Assembly: GCA_024280375.1 (NCBI GenBank)
Contig: JAJRQF010000085.1
Location: 1-52,818, forward strand
DNA from: Alphaproteobacteria bacterium
GTDB lineage: Bacteria > Pseudomonadota > Alphaproteobacteria > Rhizobiales > Rhizobiaceae
Length of the DNA stretch: 52,818 nucleotides
Direction: 5' to 3'
Below are positions 44,919 through 52,818 of the stretch, piece by piece (the stretch's first letter is position 1; each line of letters opens with the position of its first letter). Under the pieces are notes generated by a model. It did no database searches. It had not been told where the DNA came from and was given only the letters and a program-made list of their open reading frames with translations. The translations under genes were made by a program, and so were the position numbers.

Positions 44919-45317
44919 ATGAAGGAAAAAACTGTGGCTGACAACCAATCTGCCAAGTCTTTGCTCGAGAATTTGAGCAATCTTATGGCGACTATTGATG
45001 CGGGAAACAAACCGCAATCTGCCAATATTCGATTATGGGGCGGTTATGGCTTTGCCAGATTTATTGGATTACTGCTCACAATAATTGGGATATTGGTGTT
45101 TTTTGGGGCGGTTGGGCTGGTCACACTGACCATGATTGAACTGCCTGCCAGCACCAGTATATCATTGCGTATTTTAGCAGTTTCCCCAATGCTGGGCGGC
45201 ATGTTCAGCGCATTGGTGCTGCTGGGGCTCGGGGCCATGACCAAGGCCAATGTGGATACCGCAGAATATAGCGCCCAATTGCTGAGATTGACCAAAAAAC
45301 GTATGGAAAAGCGCTAA
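44919..45317 (+). CDS. small membrane protein, unknown function
   Basis: This 132-residue protein has two clear hydrophobic helices (FIGLLLTIIGILVFFGAVGLVTL and ILAVSPMLGGMFSALVLLGLGAM) between a polar N-terminus and a basic C-terminus (LRLTKKRMEKR). No family recognised. It sits 63 bases after the exported-protein gene and 25 bases before the AhpD-like gene on the same strand. Confidence 0.65.
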   Translation: MKEKTVADNQSAKSLLENLSNLMATIDAGNKPQSANIRLWGGYGFARFIGLLLTIIGILVFFGAVGLVTLTMIELPASTSISLRILAVSPMLGGMFSALVLLGLGAMTKANVDTAEYSAQLLRLTKKRMEKR

Positions 45318-45342
45318 CATCATGCGTTTCAACGAGGCCTGA

Positions 45343-45903
45343 ATGTCGTTATTTCCCGGACTGCCTGAAAATCCACATCTGGGCGAGGTTTTCCAGAAAT
45401 TTCCCCAGCACGTGCGGCCGTTGCTGGAATATCACGACCTGCTGTTGCGCGGCGAAGGGCCATTATCGGTAGCTGAACGTGAGTTGATCGCAACCTATGT
45501 CTCGGGCATCAACGCCTGCACATTTTGCTTTGGTGCGCACAAAATTTATTCCAAATTGTTCGGCATTTCTGATGAGGTAATCGATGGCCTGATGGAAGAT
45601 GTTGATACATCCAAGGTCGATGAAAAAATGAAGCCTTTGCTGAAATATGTGGGAAAATTGACCAGATTACCGGCACAATTGGTTTCCGCTGATGCAGAGG
45701 CGGTTTACAAGGCTGGATGGAACGAGCGGGCGCTTTATGATGCGGTGCAAATCTGCGCGCTGTTTAACTTCATGAACCGTATCATTGAGGGCACCGGCAT
45801 TACCTTTGATTATGCGGAAAACCCACCAAGCGACGAAGATATTGAGGCCCGGCGTACCCGTTCCTATATGGATTTTGGCCGTCAGTTGGGCATTGTTGAT
45901 TGA
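45343..45903 (+). CDS. AhpD-like carboxymuconolactone decarboxylase family protein
   Basis: This 186-residue protein belongs to the peroxidase-related AhpD-like group. The redox active site is visible as CTFCFGAH (C-x2-C followed by His) in the helix after ERELIATYVSGINA. Such proteins are predicted to reduce peroxides or alkylhydroperoxidase partners; the physiological substrate is unknown. It is the last gene of a same-strand run and converges on the DUF4105 gene. Confidence 0.88.
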   Translation: MSLFPGLPENPHLGEVFQKFPQHVRPLLEYHDLLLRGEGPLSVAERELIATYVSGINACTFCFGAHKIYSKLFGISDEVIDGLMEDVDTSKVDEKMKPLLKYVGKLTRLPAQLVSADAEAVYKAGWNERALYDAVQICALFNFMNRIIEGTGITFDYAENPPSDEDIEARRTRSYMDFGRQLGIVD

Positions 45904-45956
45904 TCCGACATAACGGGTAAACCAGTTATGCATATTGCTCTCTTAACAAATTGATT

Positions 45957-46808
45957 TTATTCAACAATTGGCCGGGTTGTGATGTGTTCCCGTATTGCCT
46001 TGGAGAAGTTATTTGTGCCTTCAGCCGCCTGCGCATGGGGGGTAATGTCAAAATGCTCGCGGGCCGCTTCAAACGGCAGATGTGTATCGATGATGTTCAA
46101 CCGATAGGCAATTTTATCGAGGCTTTCCGGCAGTAAATACCGAATGTTCCAGGCGGGAATGGGTTTGTTGGAAAAGCGCCGTGTATGTTTGATAATATTG
46201 GTGGTGCAATTGTTCCATAAGGTGTTGTAAAACTCAGGATTGTGGCTGAGATTGTCTGTACGTTTCATAATATCAAGGAATACCGCCTGAATAAGCCGCT
46301 TCTCGGTCTGCACCGGGAACAACCGAACTGTATATTTTATGCAGTTGGTGCGCACCCGAATAATATCAGTTTCAGCCGCCAGCACATACATCATTTCAAA
46401 CTGCCGCATGAATGCTTTTACCGGGCTGAATCTCTTGCCCTTTTTGCGGCGAATTTCAATCGATACCGCAATATAGGTGCCGTCTTTGAATCCAAATGAA
46501 AGAAAGGCATGGGCAGCGCCAAATCCGGCAAAGGGGGAGATCGCAAGCCAGGCCGAATCCAGATCATCAAGATCAATCACCTTGTCATAATAATTGAGAT
46601 CATAATCCCGCGTTGTCCGATAATGGATATCGCGAATATTTTTGATAGAGATTTTTCCATCATCGAGAAATTCAATCTCGGGCATTATAGCCTGATCTGG
46701 CGACCAGTCGCGGGAAAGAGAGGGTTTTGTCACCAAAAGGAATATCAATATTCCAATCACCACCGCGGCAAATATCGCCAGCAAAATGGTGGTAATCGTA
46801 ATGGCCAT
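45957..46808 (-). CDS. DUF4105 family membrane-anchored protein
   Basis: This 283-residue protein has a single N-terminal transmembrane helix (TILLAIFAAVVIGILIFLLV) and a soluble domain with the DUF4105 signature NNCTTNI near the centre-right, preceded by FSFGFKDGTYIAVSIEIR and followed by PESLDKIAYRL. DUF4105 proteins are suspected envelope peptidases or amidases through the Cys, but activity is not established. Confidence 0.85.
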   Translation of the reverse strand: MAITITTILLAIFAAVVIGILIFLLVTKPSLSRDWSPDQAIMPEIEFLDDGKISIKNIRDIHYRTTRDYDLNYYDKVIDLDDLDSAWLAISPFAGFGAAHAFLSFGFKDGTYIAVSIEIRRKKGKRFSPVKAFMRQFEMMYVLAAETDIIRVRTNCIKYTVRLFPVQTEKRLIQAVFLDIMKRTDNLSHNPEFYNTLWNNCTTNIIKHTRRFSNKPIPAWNIRYLLPESLDKIAYRLNIIDTHLPFEAAREHFDITPHAQAAEGTNNFSKAIREHITTRPIVE

Positions 46809-46955
46809 ATATATTCAACTCCCCGCACAACCATGATTTTCAATCATGAGTTTTGCCAATTATACATGGTTCGCAATTATTACCAACCGGCAACAGGTAA
46901 AAGGGCGCTTGCGGGGATATTTGTGAGAAGCGTAGACGAACTCAAAACGACCAAA

Positions 46956-47702
46956 TCAGCCGTGTTTGACCCAACCGTTCAAAGACATGCGTTCTTGCGG
47001 CATGAAACGGGATTTATAGGCCATTTTGCTGGATTCCTCGACCCAATAACCAAGATAGACATAAGGAAGCCCGGCTTTTCTCGCCCGGTTTATATGATCA
47101 AGAATGAGATAAGTACCAAGGCTGCGCTTTTCCTCATCAGGATCAAAGAAGCTATAAACCATCGAAAACCCGTTATGCAGTGTATCGGTCAGCGCGTAGG
47201 CGATCGGTTCGCCAATGCCTTCACCGGTGATTGCACTGTCAGGGCCACGCTTTCGATATTCGATCAGATTGGTGTTGATATGGGTATCCTGCACCATCAT
47301 CGAATAGTCCCGCACGCTCATATCGGCCATGCCACCGTCAGCATGGCGAAAGTCGATATATTTGCGAAACAGCGAATATTGATCGGAAGAAGGAACAGGT
47401 TCAACCGTTTTGCCAATCAGGTCCCGGTTGCGTTTTTCAATGCGCAGCATGGACTTGCCGGGGCGAAACTCGCCGACCAACACCCGAACCGAAACACAGG
47501 CCCGGCACCCATCGCAAGCTGGCCGGTATGCAATGTTCTGGCTGCGGCGAAATCCGCCTTCGCTTAAAACATCATTGAGTTGCGGTGCCAGATCTCCCAC
47601 CAGATGGGTAAAAACCTTGCGCTCGATTTGCCCGTCAATATAGGGGCAGGCGGCCGGAGCGGTGAGGTAAAATTGTGGTGTATCGTGCGGATGGTAACTC
47701 AT
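46956..47702 (-). CDS. bpt: aspartate/glutamate leucyltransferase (Bpt/ATE family)
   Basis: This 248-residue aminoacyl-tRNA-protein transferase adds Leu (or Arg) to N-terminal acidic residues, marking proteins for ClpAP-type N-end rule degradation. The ATE-N block contains the cysteine-rich [16 protein letters not shown], and the ATE-C block ends [20 protein letters not shown]. The length and motifs match bacterial Bpt. It lies downstream of the DUF4105 gene on the same strand, with 147 bases between. Confidence 0.95.
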   Translation of the reverse strand: MSYHPHDTPQFYLTAPAACPYIDGQIERKVFTHLVGDLAPQLNDVLSEGGFRRSQNIAYRPACDGCRACVSVRVLVGEFRPGKSMLRIEKRNRDLIGKTVEPVPSSDQYSLFRKYIDFRHADGGMADMSVRDYSMMVQDTHINTNLIEYRKRGPDSAITGEGIGEPIAYALTDTLHNGFSMVYSFFDPDEEKRSLGTYLILDHINRARKAGLPYVYLGYWVEESSKMAYKSRFMPQERMSLNGWVKHG

Positions 47703-47774
47703 GATCTATTCTGGATAAGCTATTCTGTTTTGAATGACAATATTTTCCATGCAATCGGCGCAGACATTTTGTCA

Positions 47775-49619
47775 TTATAGTTGATAATACCACGGGCCGA
47801 TAAAACTGAAGCTGAGCCATAGAATTAATACCAGCGGAATGCCGGACTTCAAAAAATCGGAAAACCGGTATTGGCCGGGGCCCATAACCAACAGATTGGT
47901 CTGGTAACCCACCGGTGTGGCAAAGGAACAATTGGCGGCAAATATTATACAAACCACAAAGGCTTCTCTTGGTGCACCAATTGCATCAGCCAGGCCGATG
48001 GCAATCGGGGTAAACAGTACCGCCGTTGCGTTGTTCGACAATATATTGGTGAGAATTGCGGTAAACAAAAACAGCAGGGATAAAACCAGCGCCGGTGCTT
48101 GTCCGGCAAGTGCGCTTGCAGCCCCATTGGCAATGAATACCGCGCCGCCGGTCGCCTCCAGCGCGGTGGCGGCTGCAAGGGACGCGCCAACCAGCATGAA
48201 AATTTGCCGGTCAAACGCCCGCGCACTTTGGCGAATGTCGATGCATCCGCTGGCGATCATGGCAAATGCGCCCGCAAGCGATGCAACAACAATTGGCACT
48301 ATGCCAAAGGCGGCACTTGCAACAACGCTTGCAAATATTGCAATGGCGCGCGGGGCAAAAGCTTTGATCGGCACTTCAGTTGCCGACCATTCCAGCAAAA
48401 TCAGATCATGGCTTTGGCGCAATCGCTCCAGATCTTCCGGCATGCCGCCAATCAATAATGTGTCGCCCGGCTCCAACCTTGTTTCGCGCATCAAGGTTCG
48501 CGCCATAGAGATACGTCGCTGTAAACCGATGACCATGGTGCCATAGGTGGCGCGAATTCGTGAGTTTTCAATCGTGCGGCCGCCATAGCGCGAGCCGGGT
48601 GCAACGATTGCTTCAGCAAGCGTGAAGTTTCGCCCAACTTCGGTCAACTCGTCACTATCGCGCTGCCAGTTACGGTCATGTTTTGGCATAACCGGCAGCG
48701 ATGCTTCGCCCATGGCAAGTGCTCTGGTGAGCGCTGTTCGGGTAGCGGCCACAATAATAATATCGCCGAGTTTAAGTTCAATATCATCAAACGGCGGCAA
48801 TATGGGCTGACCATTTCGCAATACAGAACGCACTGTCATGTCGGTAAGATTGGGAAACATGCCGGCCCGCGACTGTTCACCGCGCAGGGCGTGGTCTTCG
48901 GTAATTTCGATCTGCGCTACAAATTGTTTGCCGCTCATCGGACTTGCGGCAATGTCATTATTATCGCCCCGGCCAAGAATAAGCGGCATGACAAATATCA
49001 CATACAACCCGCCAATTGAGGCGAGCATGATGCCGGGAATTGTGAAATCAAAAAAGCCTATATTCATTCCTTCTTTTGCCGCGACACCCGCAACAAGCAA
49101 GTTGGTGGAAGAGCCAATCATGGTGGTCATACCGCCCAGAATCCCAATGAATGAAAGCGGCATCAGCGCTTTTGAGGCGGCAAAGTCGCGTTGCCGGGCA
49201 ATGGCGGTCAGAATTGGAATAAACATCACCACAACTGGCGTATTGTTGAGAAATGCGCTGGTGAGCGCGGCCAATATCAGCAGGATGATAATCGTCCGGC
49301 GTCCGCTTGAACCGCCAAGCCGGGAAATCCATTTGGTTGGCTTTTCCAGCGCATCGGTGTTGAACAGCGCCTGTCCGATAATCAAAAGTGCAAGCACAGT
49401 TGCAAGTGCTGGATTGGCAAACCCAGCCAGCAGGTCGCCGGGTAATAATTCAACCGCGCCATTGGCACCGTTTTGAAGCGGGATAAGCGAAAACAACACG
49501 ATGAAGGCGACAATGGCCGCAAGCGAAACCAGCTCGATCGACCATCGCTCAATCGCAAAAGCGACGATGGTTGCTAATATAATTGCAAATGTAATCCACA
49601 TATGCAGGTTTTCGATCAA
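47775..49619 (-). CDS. SLC13 family permease with TrkA-C domains
   Basis: This 614-residue inner-membrane transporter has the SLC13/DASS N-terminal half (FLNNTPVVVMFIPILTAIAR, then MIGSSTNLLVAG), two central TrkA-C (RCK_C) regulatory domains (LKLGDIIIVAATRTAL, LEPGDTLLIGG), and a second set of helices with SNNATAVLFTPIA. The start is TTG 49619, preceded by AGGAGGATAAGC, which decides it. Dicarboxylate or sulfate-type anions are usual substrates of the family; the substrate here is unknown. Confidence 0.92.
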   Translation of the reverse strand: MIENLHMWITFAIILATIVAFAIERWSIELVSLAAIVAFIVLFSLIPLQNGANGAVELLPGDLLAGFANPALATVLALLIIGQALFNTDALEKPTKWISRLGGSSGRRTIIILLILAALTSAFLNNTPVVVMFIPILTAIARQRDFAASKALMPLSFIGILGGMTTMIGSSTNLLVAGVAAKEGMNIGFFDFTIPGIMLASIGGLYVIFVMPLILGRGDNNDIAASPMSGKQFVAQIEITEDHALRGEQSRAGMFPNLTDMTVRSVLRNGQPILPPFDDIELKLGDIIIVAATRTALTRALAMGEASLPVMPKHDRNWQRDSDELTEVGRNFTLAEAIVAPGSRYGGRTIENSRIRATYGTMVIGLQRRISMARTLMRETRLEPGDTLLIGGMPEDLERLRQSHDLILLEWSATEVPIKAFAPRAIAIFASVVASAAFGIVPIVVASLAGAFAMIASGCIDIRQSARAFDRQIFMLVGASLAAATALEATGGAVFIANGAASALAGQAPALVLSLLFLFTAILTNILSNNATAVLFTPIAIGLADAIGAPREAFVVCIIFAANCSFATPVGYQTNLLVMGPGQYRFSDFLKSGIPLVLILWLSFSFIGPWYYQL

Positions 49620-49758
49620 GCTTATCCTCCTGATTGCGTTCTATTTCAGGCTAGCACAATAATTCGTCAGTGCGGAATAAGTTAAAAACTGCCCACAACC
49701 AGTTTGAAACAGAGATGTTCAAGTAAAAGTAATTGGGACAGATATTTGTTTGCTGATA

Positions 49759-50214
49759 TTAATTCTTCATTCTAACAATTGCCTGATCGAGCGCCTGCAA
49801 AAAGCGCGAACGGTCGGCCTTGGAAAATGGTGGCGGGCCACCCACCGCATCACCACCGGCCCGAAGGTCGGCCATGATGGCGCGGGTGGCAATGGCCCCG
49901 CCAATTGAATTGTCGGTAAACAGTTTGCCTGAATTGCCGATCACGGTCGCGCCTGATTTTATGCAGCGGTCGGCAAGCAGAATATCAGCCGTGACAACAA
50001 TAGAGTTTTCATTGGCGCGTTCAGCGATGTAGTCGTCGGCTGCATCAAAATCAGCACTCACCACAACCAGCTCAATGTCCTGATCACGCGGAATACGCAT
50101 ATAGGAATTGGCAACGATCAGCACTTTTATGCCATAGCGCTCGGCTACCCGGTAAATTTCGTCTTTCACCGGGCAGGCATCCGCATCAACCAGAATTTGA
50201 GTTGCCGCATCCAT
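49759..50214 (-). CDS. YaiI/YqxD family protein (UPF0178, DUF188)
   Basis: This 151-residue protein belongs to the YaiI/YqxD family. The start MDAATQILVDADACPVKDEI is typical, and the invariant Asp-rich pattern continues with VVSADFDAADDYIAERA and VVTADILLADRC, suggesting a PIN-like nuclease fold. Function is not established. The longer frame to 50382 runs through R1 copy G and is rejected: the ATG at 50214 has GGAG eight bases upstream, inside the repeat. Confidence 0.92.
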   Translation of the reverse strand: MDAATQILVDADACPVKDEIYRVAERYGIKVLIVANSYMRIPRDQDIELVVVSADFDAADDYIAERANENSIVVTADILLADRCIKSGATVIGNSGKLFTDNSIGGAIATRAIMADLRAGGDAVGGPPPFSKADRSRFLQALDQAIVRMKN

Positions 50215-50216
50215 TT

Positions 50217-50463
50217 TTAGAGCTCCGGTAGAAATAATTAGGCTGCGATTGGAGCCCGACTTACAAATCGATAAAATCGATTTGAGGGCGGAACCAGCCC
50301 GATGCACAAGCATCGCTCTCGCGAAGGCTGGGTGTCGCTCAAGTTGCACGTTAACCCCGGACTTGATCCGGGGGAAGCGCAAAACTTGAGCTGTTAGAAA
50401 AACACCAATTAGCCGTGAGCGAAAAAAAATAGAGCGATTCCGTCGAAGACGAATACGCTCTAA
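50217..50463. repeat. R1 copy G with R2 module
   Basis: Ends TTAGAGCT (50217-50224) and CGCTCTAA (50456-50463). Core hairpin CGATGC-ACAA-GCATCG is a strongly covarying variant of the family stem. The R2 module has arms CTCAAGTT and AACTTGAG and an inner hairpin CCCCGGA/TCCGGGG. The right end supplies the helicase stop codon, and the left end supplies the ribosome-binding GGAG of the YaiI gene. Confidence 0.85.
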
Positions 50464-51881
50464 GCGGCTACAGACTTATTTTTTGGCTTGCGCCGACGCG
50501 ATGAATTGTTTGAGCGGCCTGCGTTATTATTATTTGCATTTGCCGGGTTGTTACCGCTGCGTTTTGCATTATTGCGGCGTTTTTTGTTTTGACCGCCCGG
50601 CTTATTGTCACCGGCCGGCTGCGCACCTGAATTGCCGCTTGGTTGCCGGCGTTTCCCCTTGTTTGATTGGCGTTTTCCACCACCACCACCGCCGCCACGG
50701 GCGCGATTTCCGCCTCTGGCCGGTCTTTTGCGTGGAATTGCATTTTCATCTGCAGGCGGTTCGCCGCTGGCAATTTCGATTGTCTCACCCAGCAAATGTT
50801 CAATGGCGCGCAACAGGTGAATATCCTCGGGCTTGCAAAAGGCAACAGCCTCGCCACCTTTACCCGCCCGCGCTGTGCGCCCGATGCGGTGCACATAGGC
50901 TTCCGCCACTTCCGGCAGGTCGTAATTGTAAACGTGGCTAACATCTGGAATATCAATACCGCGAGCCGCCACATCAGTTGCCACCAGAATTCTAATCTCT
51001 CCGGCGCGAAAGGCCTTAATGGCCCGGTCGCGTTGACCCTGGCTTTTATTGCCGTGAATGGAGCTTGCAGAAAACCCGCAGGCAACCAGATGTTTCATCA
51101 GTTTTTCCGCCCCGTGTTTGGTGCGGGCAAATACCAGCGAAAGGTCGTCACGTCGTTCAATCAAACAGTCTTTCAACAATTCAGTTTTGGCGCTTTGAAT
51201 AACAAAGTGAACCTTTTGGTTGACCTTGTCAGCAGCCTTTCCGGGCGGGCTGGTAACCACCTTTACCGGATCATTCAAATAGGCTTGCGAAAGATCTTCA
51301 ACCTGTTTCGGCATGGTAGCCGAAAACAGCAAAGTCTGACGCGGTGTGCCCAGCAGTCGAGAAATTTTCTTCAAATCATGGATAAAGCCAAGATCAAGCA
51401 TTTGATCGGCCTCATCCAGCACCAGAAATTTCGCCGTGTTGAGGTGTAGCGCGCGACGGTCTGCCAAATCCAGCAAGCGACCCGGCGTTGCCACCAGAAT
51501 ATCGGTGCCACGGCTAAGATTATTGATTTGTGTGCTGATTGCCTTGCCGCCAACTACAGAATTTATCCGCAGATGGGTATGACGCACATAACTGCGAATG
51601 TTGTCGGCAATCTGGTTCACCAGCTCGCGGGTTGGTGCAAGAATGAGCGCCCGCACAGATTTTGGCGCGCGCTTTGTGTCTTCGCTTAATAGCTTGTGCA
51701 CTAGCGGCAGGCCGAAGGCGGCGGTTTTGCCGGTGCCGGTTTTGGCCAGGCCCATAATATCGTGGCCTTCCAGAACCAGCGGTATGGCCTGTTCCTGAAT
51801 GGGGGTAGGGGTATCAAAACCCAGTTCATTGATGGATTTCAAAATAACGGGAGAGAGCCCGAGCTCGTCAAATTTGGTCAA
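50460..51881 (-). CDS. DEAD-box RNA helicase, RhlE-like
   Basis: This protein of about 473 residues has the Q motif (FDELGLSPVILKSINELGF), motif I AKTGTGKT (residues about 46-53), DEAD, SAT, and the C-terminal HRIGRTARAG. The order and motifs fit RhlE-type ATP-dependent RNA helicases. The last 100 residues are Arg/Gly/Asn-rich and basic (KRRNNAKRSGNNPANANNN), a probable RNA-binding tail. The start is taken as TTG 51881 (MTKFDELGLS); the frame is open to 51983 but nothing supports it. The stop TAG lies within the terminal repeat of R1 copy G. Confidence 0.93.
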   Translation of the reverse strand: MTKFDELGLSPVILKSINELGFDTPTPIQEQAIPLVLEGHDIMGLAKTGTGKTAAFGLPLVHKLLSEDTKRAPKSVRALILAPTRELVNQIADNIRSYVRHTHLRINSVVGGKAISTQINNLSRGTDILVATPGRLLDLADRRALHLNTAKFLVLDEADQMLDLGFIHDLKKISRLLGTPRQTLLFSATMPKQVEDLSQAYLNDPVKVVTSPPGKAADKVNQKVHFVIQSAKTELLKDCLIERRDDLSLVFARTKHGAEKLMKHLVACGFSASSIHGNKSQGQRDRAIKAFRAGEIRILVATDVAARGIDIPDVSHVYNYDLPEVAEAYVHRIGRTARAGKGGEAVAFCKPEDIHLLRAIEHLLGETIEIASGEPPADENAIPRKRPARGGNRARGGGGGGGKRQSNKGKRRQPSGNSGAQPAGDNKPGGQNKKRRNNAKRSGNNPANANNNNAGRSNNSSRRRKPKNKSVAA

Positions 51882-52260
51882 TTTATAACTTTCATCGTGC
51901 GACTGCAAAATGCAGAGCCTTGCGAAGCAATTATTGCCGCAAAGATCGTCGCGATTGGCCCATTGCGGAACGCGTCGCAACAATAGGCTTGTGAATATGA
52001 ATAATCATGCAAGCCGCCGGGAAAGCGGATGCAATGAATACGCTGTGGTTGCGATCAAAATATGTTCAATTTGCCCTTTGTAAGCATAATCAAACATCTG
52101 ATCGGCAGAACCCCGCGTGAAATGGGAACTTTTGGAAGTGCTGAATTCTGTTTCAGCGGTGAATTGCCTTGCGCAGTAAAAGTGCCGGATTTTCAACGGC
52201 TTTGCGCGGGGTTGCTCACGCGGCAACCAATTGGCATGTTTGGCAAGTAGGCGTTGAGGG
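51882..52260. other. upstream region of the helicase; no supported gene
   Basis: About 380 bases precede the helicase. They could hold its promoter and leader; a small hairpin CTGCA/TGCAG lies near 51905-51917. Short ORFs on both strands (for example plus-strand 52062-52250, 62 residues, ending LTRQPIGMFGK) have no ribosome-binding site or family features that I recognise. I call none of them. Confidence 0.5.
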
Positions 52261-52277
52261 GTGATTTGTCAAGGTTT

Positions 52278-52390
52278 AGTTCAAATCGCACGTAGAGTGA
52301 AGCGATGCGCAAGATTTGGACAATCAGACAACGTAAGCGCACGTAGAGTGAAGCGATGCGCAAGATTTGGACAATCAGACAAAGTAATCG
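52278..52390. repeat. tandem R2 units, 51-base period
   Basis: Two adjacent units share CGTAGAGTGAAGCGATGCGC followed by AAGATTTGGACAATCAGACA, with an offset of 51 bases (CGTAGAG at 52291 and 52342). The first has the intact left arm TTCAAATC. The ORFs across them are repeat artefacts. Confidence 0.8.
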
Positions 52391-52426
52391 CAATTTGTTC
52401 TTTTTCGCTCAACCATCCGGTTTCGC

Positions 52427-52818
52427 GCCCGTTTGCGCGCTGGCACTCCGGCTTTGCCGGTGCTTGCGCTGCCACGGAGGAATTCATCGTAACGCGCCAA
52501 CTGAGACGATAGGGAAAGCAAAACCGTTCAAATCGCACGTTGACCCCGGACTTTATCCGGGGGAAGCGCAAGATTTGGACAATCAAACAAAGCGAACGGG
52601 CGCTTTGCCGAAGGAAAAGCGAATAACAAACAAGTCGAGCTCCCTCCGTGGCAGAGCAAGCGCCAGAATGGCGTGCAAGCTCGCGAACGGGCGCTTTGCC
52701 GGAGGAAAAGCGAATAACAAACAAGTCGAGCTCCCTCCGTGGCAGAGCAAGCGCCAGAATGGCGTGCAAGCTCGCGAACGGGCGCTTTGCCGGAGGAAAA
52801 GCGAATAACAAACTAAGC
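52427..52818. repeat. 91-bp tandem repeat at the right edge, with inverted copy
   Basis: From 52592 a unit of 91 bases recurs about 2.5 times and runs off the window (GCGAACGGG at 52592, 52683, 52774). Bases 52427-52483 are an imperfect inverted copy of its central part (GCGCCCGTTTGCG to GCCACGGAGG). Between them at about 52530-52577 is an R2 module with a CCCCGGA/TCCGGGG hairpin. No gene supported. Confidence 0.85.

Noticed and set aside
50215-50382. Longer start for the YaiI-family gene
   Set aside because: The extension translates R1 copy G; the family begins at ATG 50214.
52005-52250. Short ORFs on both strands upstream of the helicase
   Set aside because: They overlap each other, lack ribosome-binding sites and show no recognisable family pattern.
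52281-52811. Minus-strand ORF of 176 residues
   Set aside because: It spans the R2 and 91-bp repeats and its protein is a repeat translation with no family features.
42475-52818. CRISPR arrays
   Set aside because: The tandem units (83, 51 and 91 bases) lack short direct repeats separated by unique spacers, and no cas genes are present.
1-52818. tRNA, rRNA genes and insertion-sequence transposases
   Set aside because: No cloverleaf with a CCA-type acceptor, no rRNA signature and no transposase motif was recognised on either strand by eye; a tool-based search would be more sensitive.

Overview
The window looks like a chromosomal segment of an alphaproteobacterium of the order Hyphomicrobiales (Rhizobiales). 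The evidence is the gene content and order: moaE-moaD-pgsA next to uvrC, purM-purN near a CDP-alcohol phosphatidyltransferase, an AI-2E permease, hdaA, ppk and ppx, rnd next to aspS, an alphaproteobacterial-type parC, and bpt. The GTGGGCACCGGTTTT-type intergenic repeat also resembles repeats common in that order. Genus cannot be assigned. No tRNA, rRNA, CRISPR array or intact transposase gene was seen.

Layout. 1-7393: end of an unknown gene, molybdopterin synthase (moaE, moaD), pgsA, dgkA, uvrC, a short-chain dehydrogenase, a glutathione S-transferase, and three small secretory genes including an RNase T2. 7394-14700: a repeat-filled gap, rlmJ, a molybdopterin oxidoreductase, a metaxin-like GST divergent from a YafY/WYL regulator with a 9-bp inverted-repeat operator between them, purN and purM. 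14800-21300: phosphatidyltransferase, permease, hdaA, ppk, ppx. 21300-27932: a DksA/TraR zinc-finger protein, a universal stress protein and YdcH-like gene beside a perfect FNR-type box, DUF805, rnd, MFS transporter, aspS. 27970-29691: a PAAR-lipase effector with an ankyrin lipoprotein as probable immunity protein. 29900-37771: ogt, esterase, DUF3179, S41-like protease, PhzF, an FNR-box-associated cupredoxin, a periplasmic protein. 37980-43010: parC, then an AT-rich reverse transcriptase locus, a LysM protein with MXKDX repeats, and repeats. 43050-52818: YqaA, secreted and membrane proteins, AhpD-like protein, DUF4105, bpt, an SLC13 permease, a YaiI-family protein, a DEAD-box helicase and a repeat-rich right edge.

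The most unusual locus is the reverse transcriptase at 40298-41733. The 388-codon RT frame (catalytic motifs with WADD in place of YxDD) ends just after a canonical -1 slippery heptamer, A AAT TTA, read in the zero frame. The -1 frame is open from that point and leads into a second ORF, so a -1 shift would give one protein of about 478 residues. The locus is AT-rich, stands alone between housekeeping genes, and is followed by three consecutive hairpins, the last of which pairs with the Shine-Dalgarno of the next gene. It is a candidate defence-type or otherwise undescribed RT system; a plain frameshift mutation and an independent TTG start for the second ORF remain alternatives.

A second theme is a dispersed intergenic repeat family, called R1 here, with seven copies of about 130-270 bp. 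Each has a 5-prime hairpin, a three-way-junction core, and a 3-prime hairpin or terminal inverted repeat TTAGAGCG/CGCTCTAA. Core hairpins differ in sequence between copies but keep pairing. In two copies the terminal repeat supplies the stop codon of the preceding gene. Other palindromic modules (R2, R3, and a CGGACTTGATCCG mini-hairpin) are inserted into or next to R1 as a mosaic.
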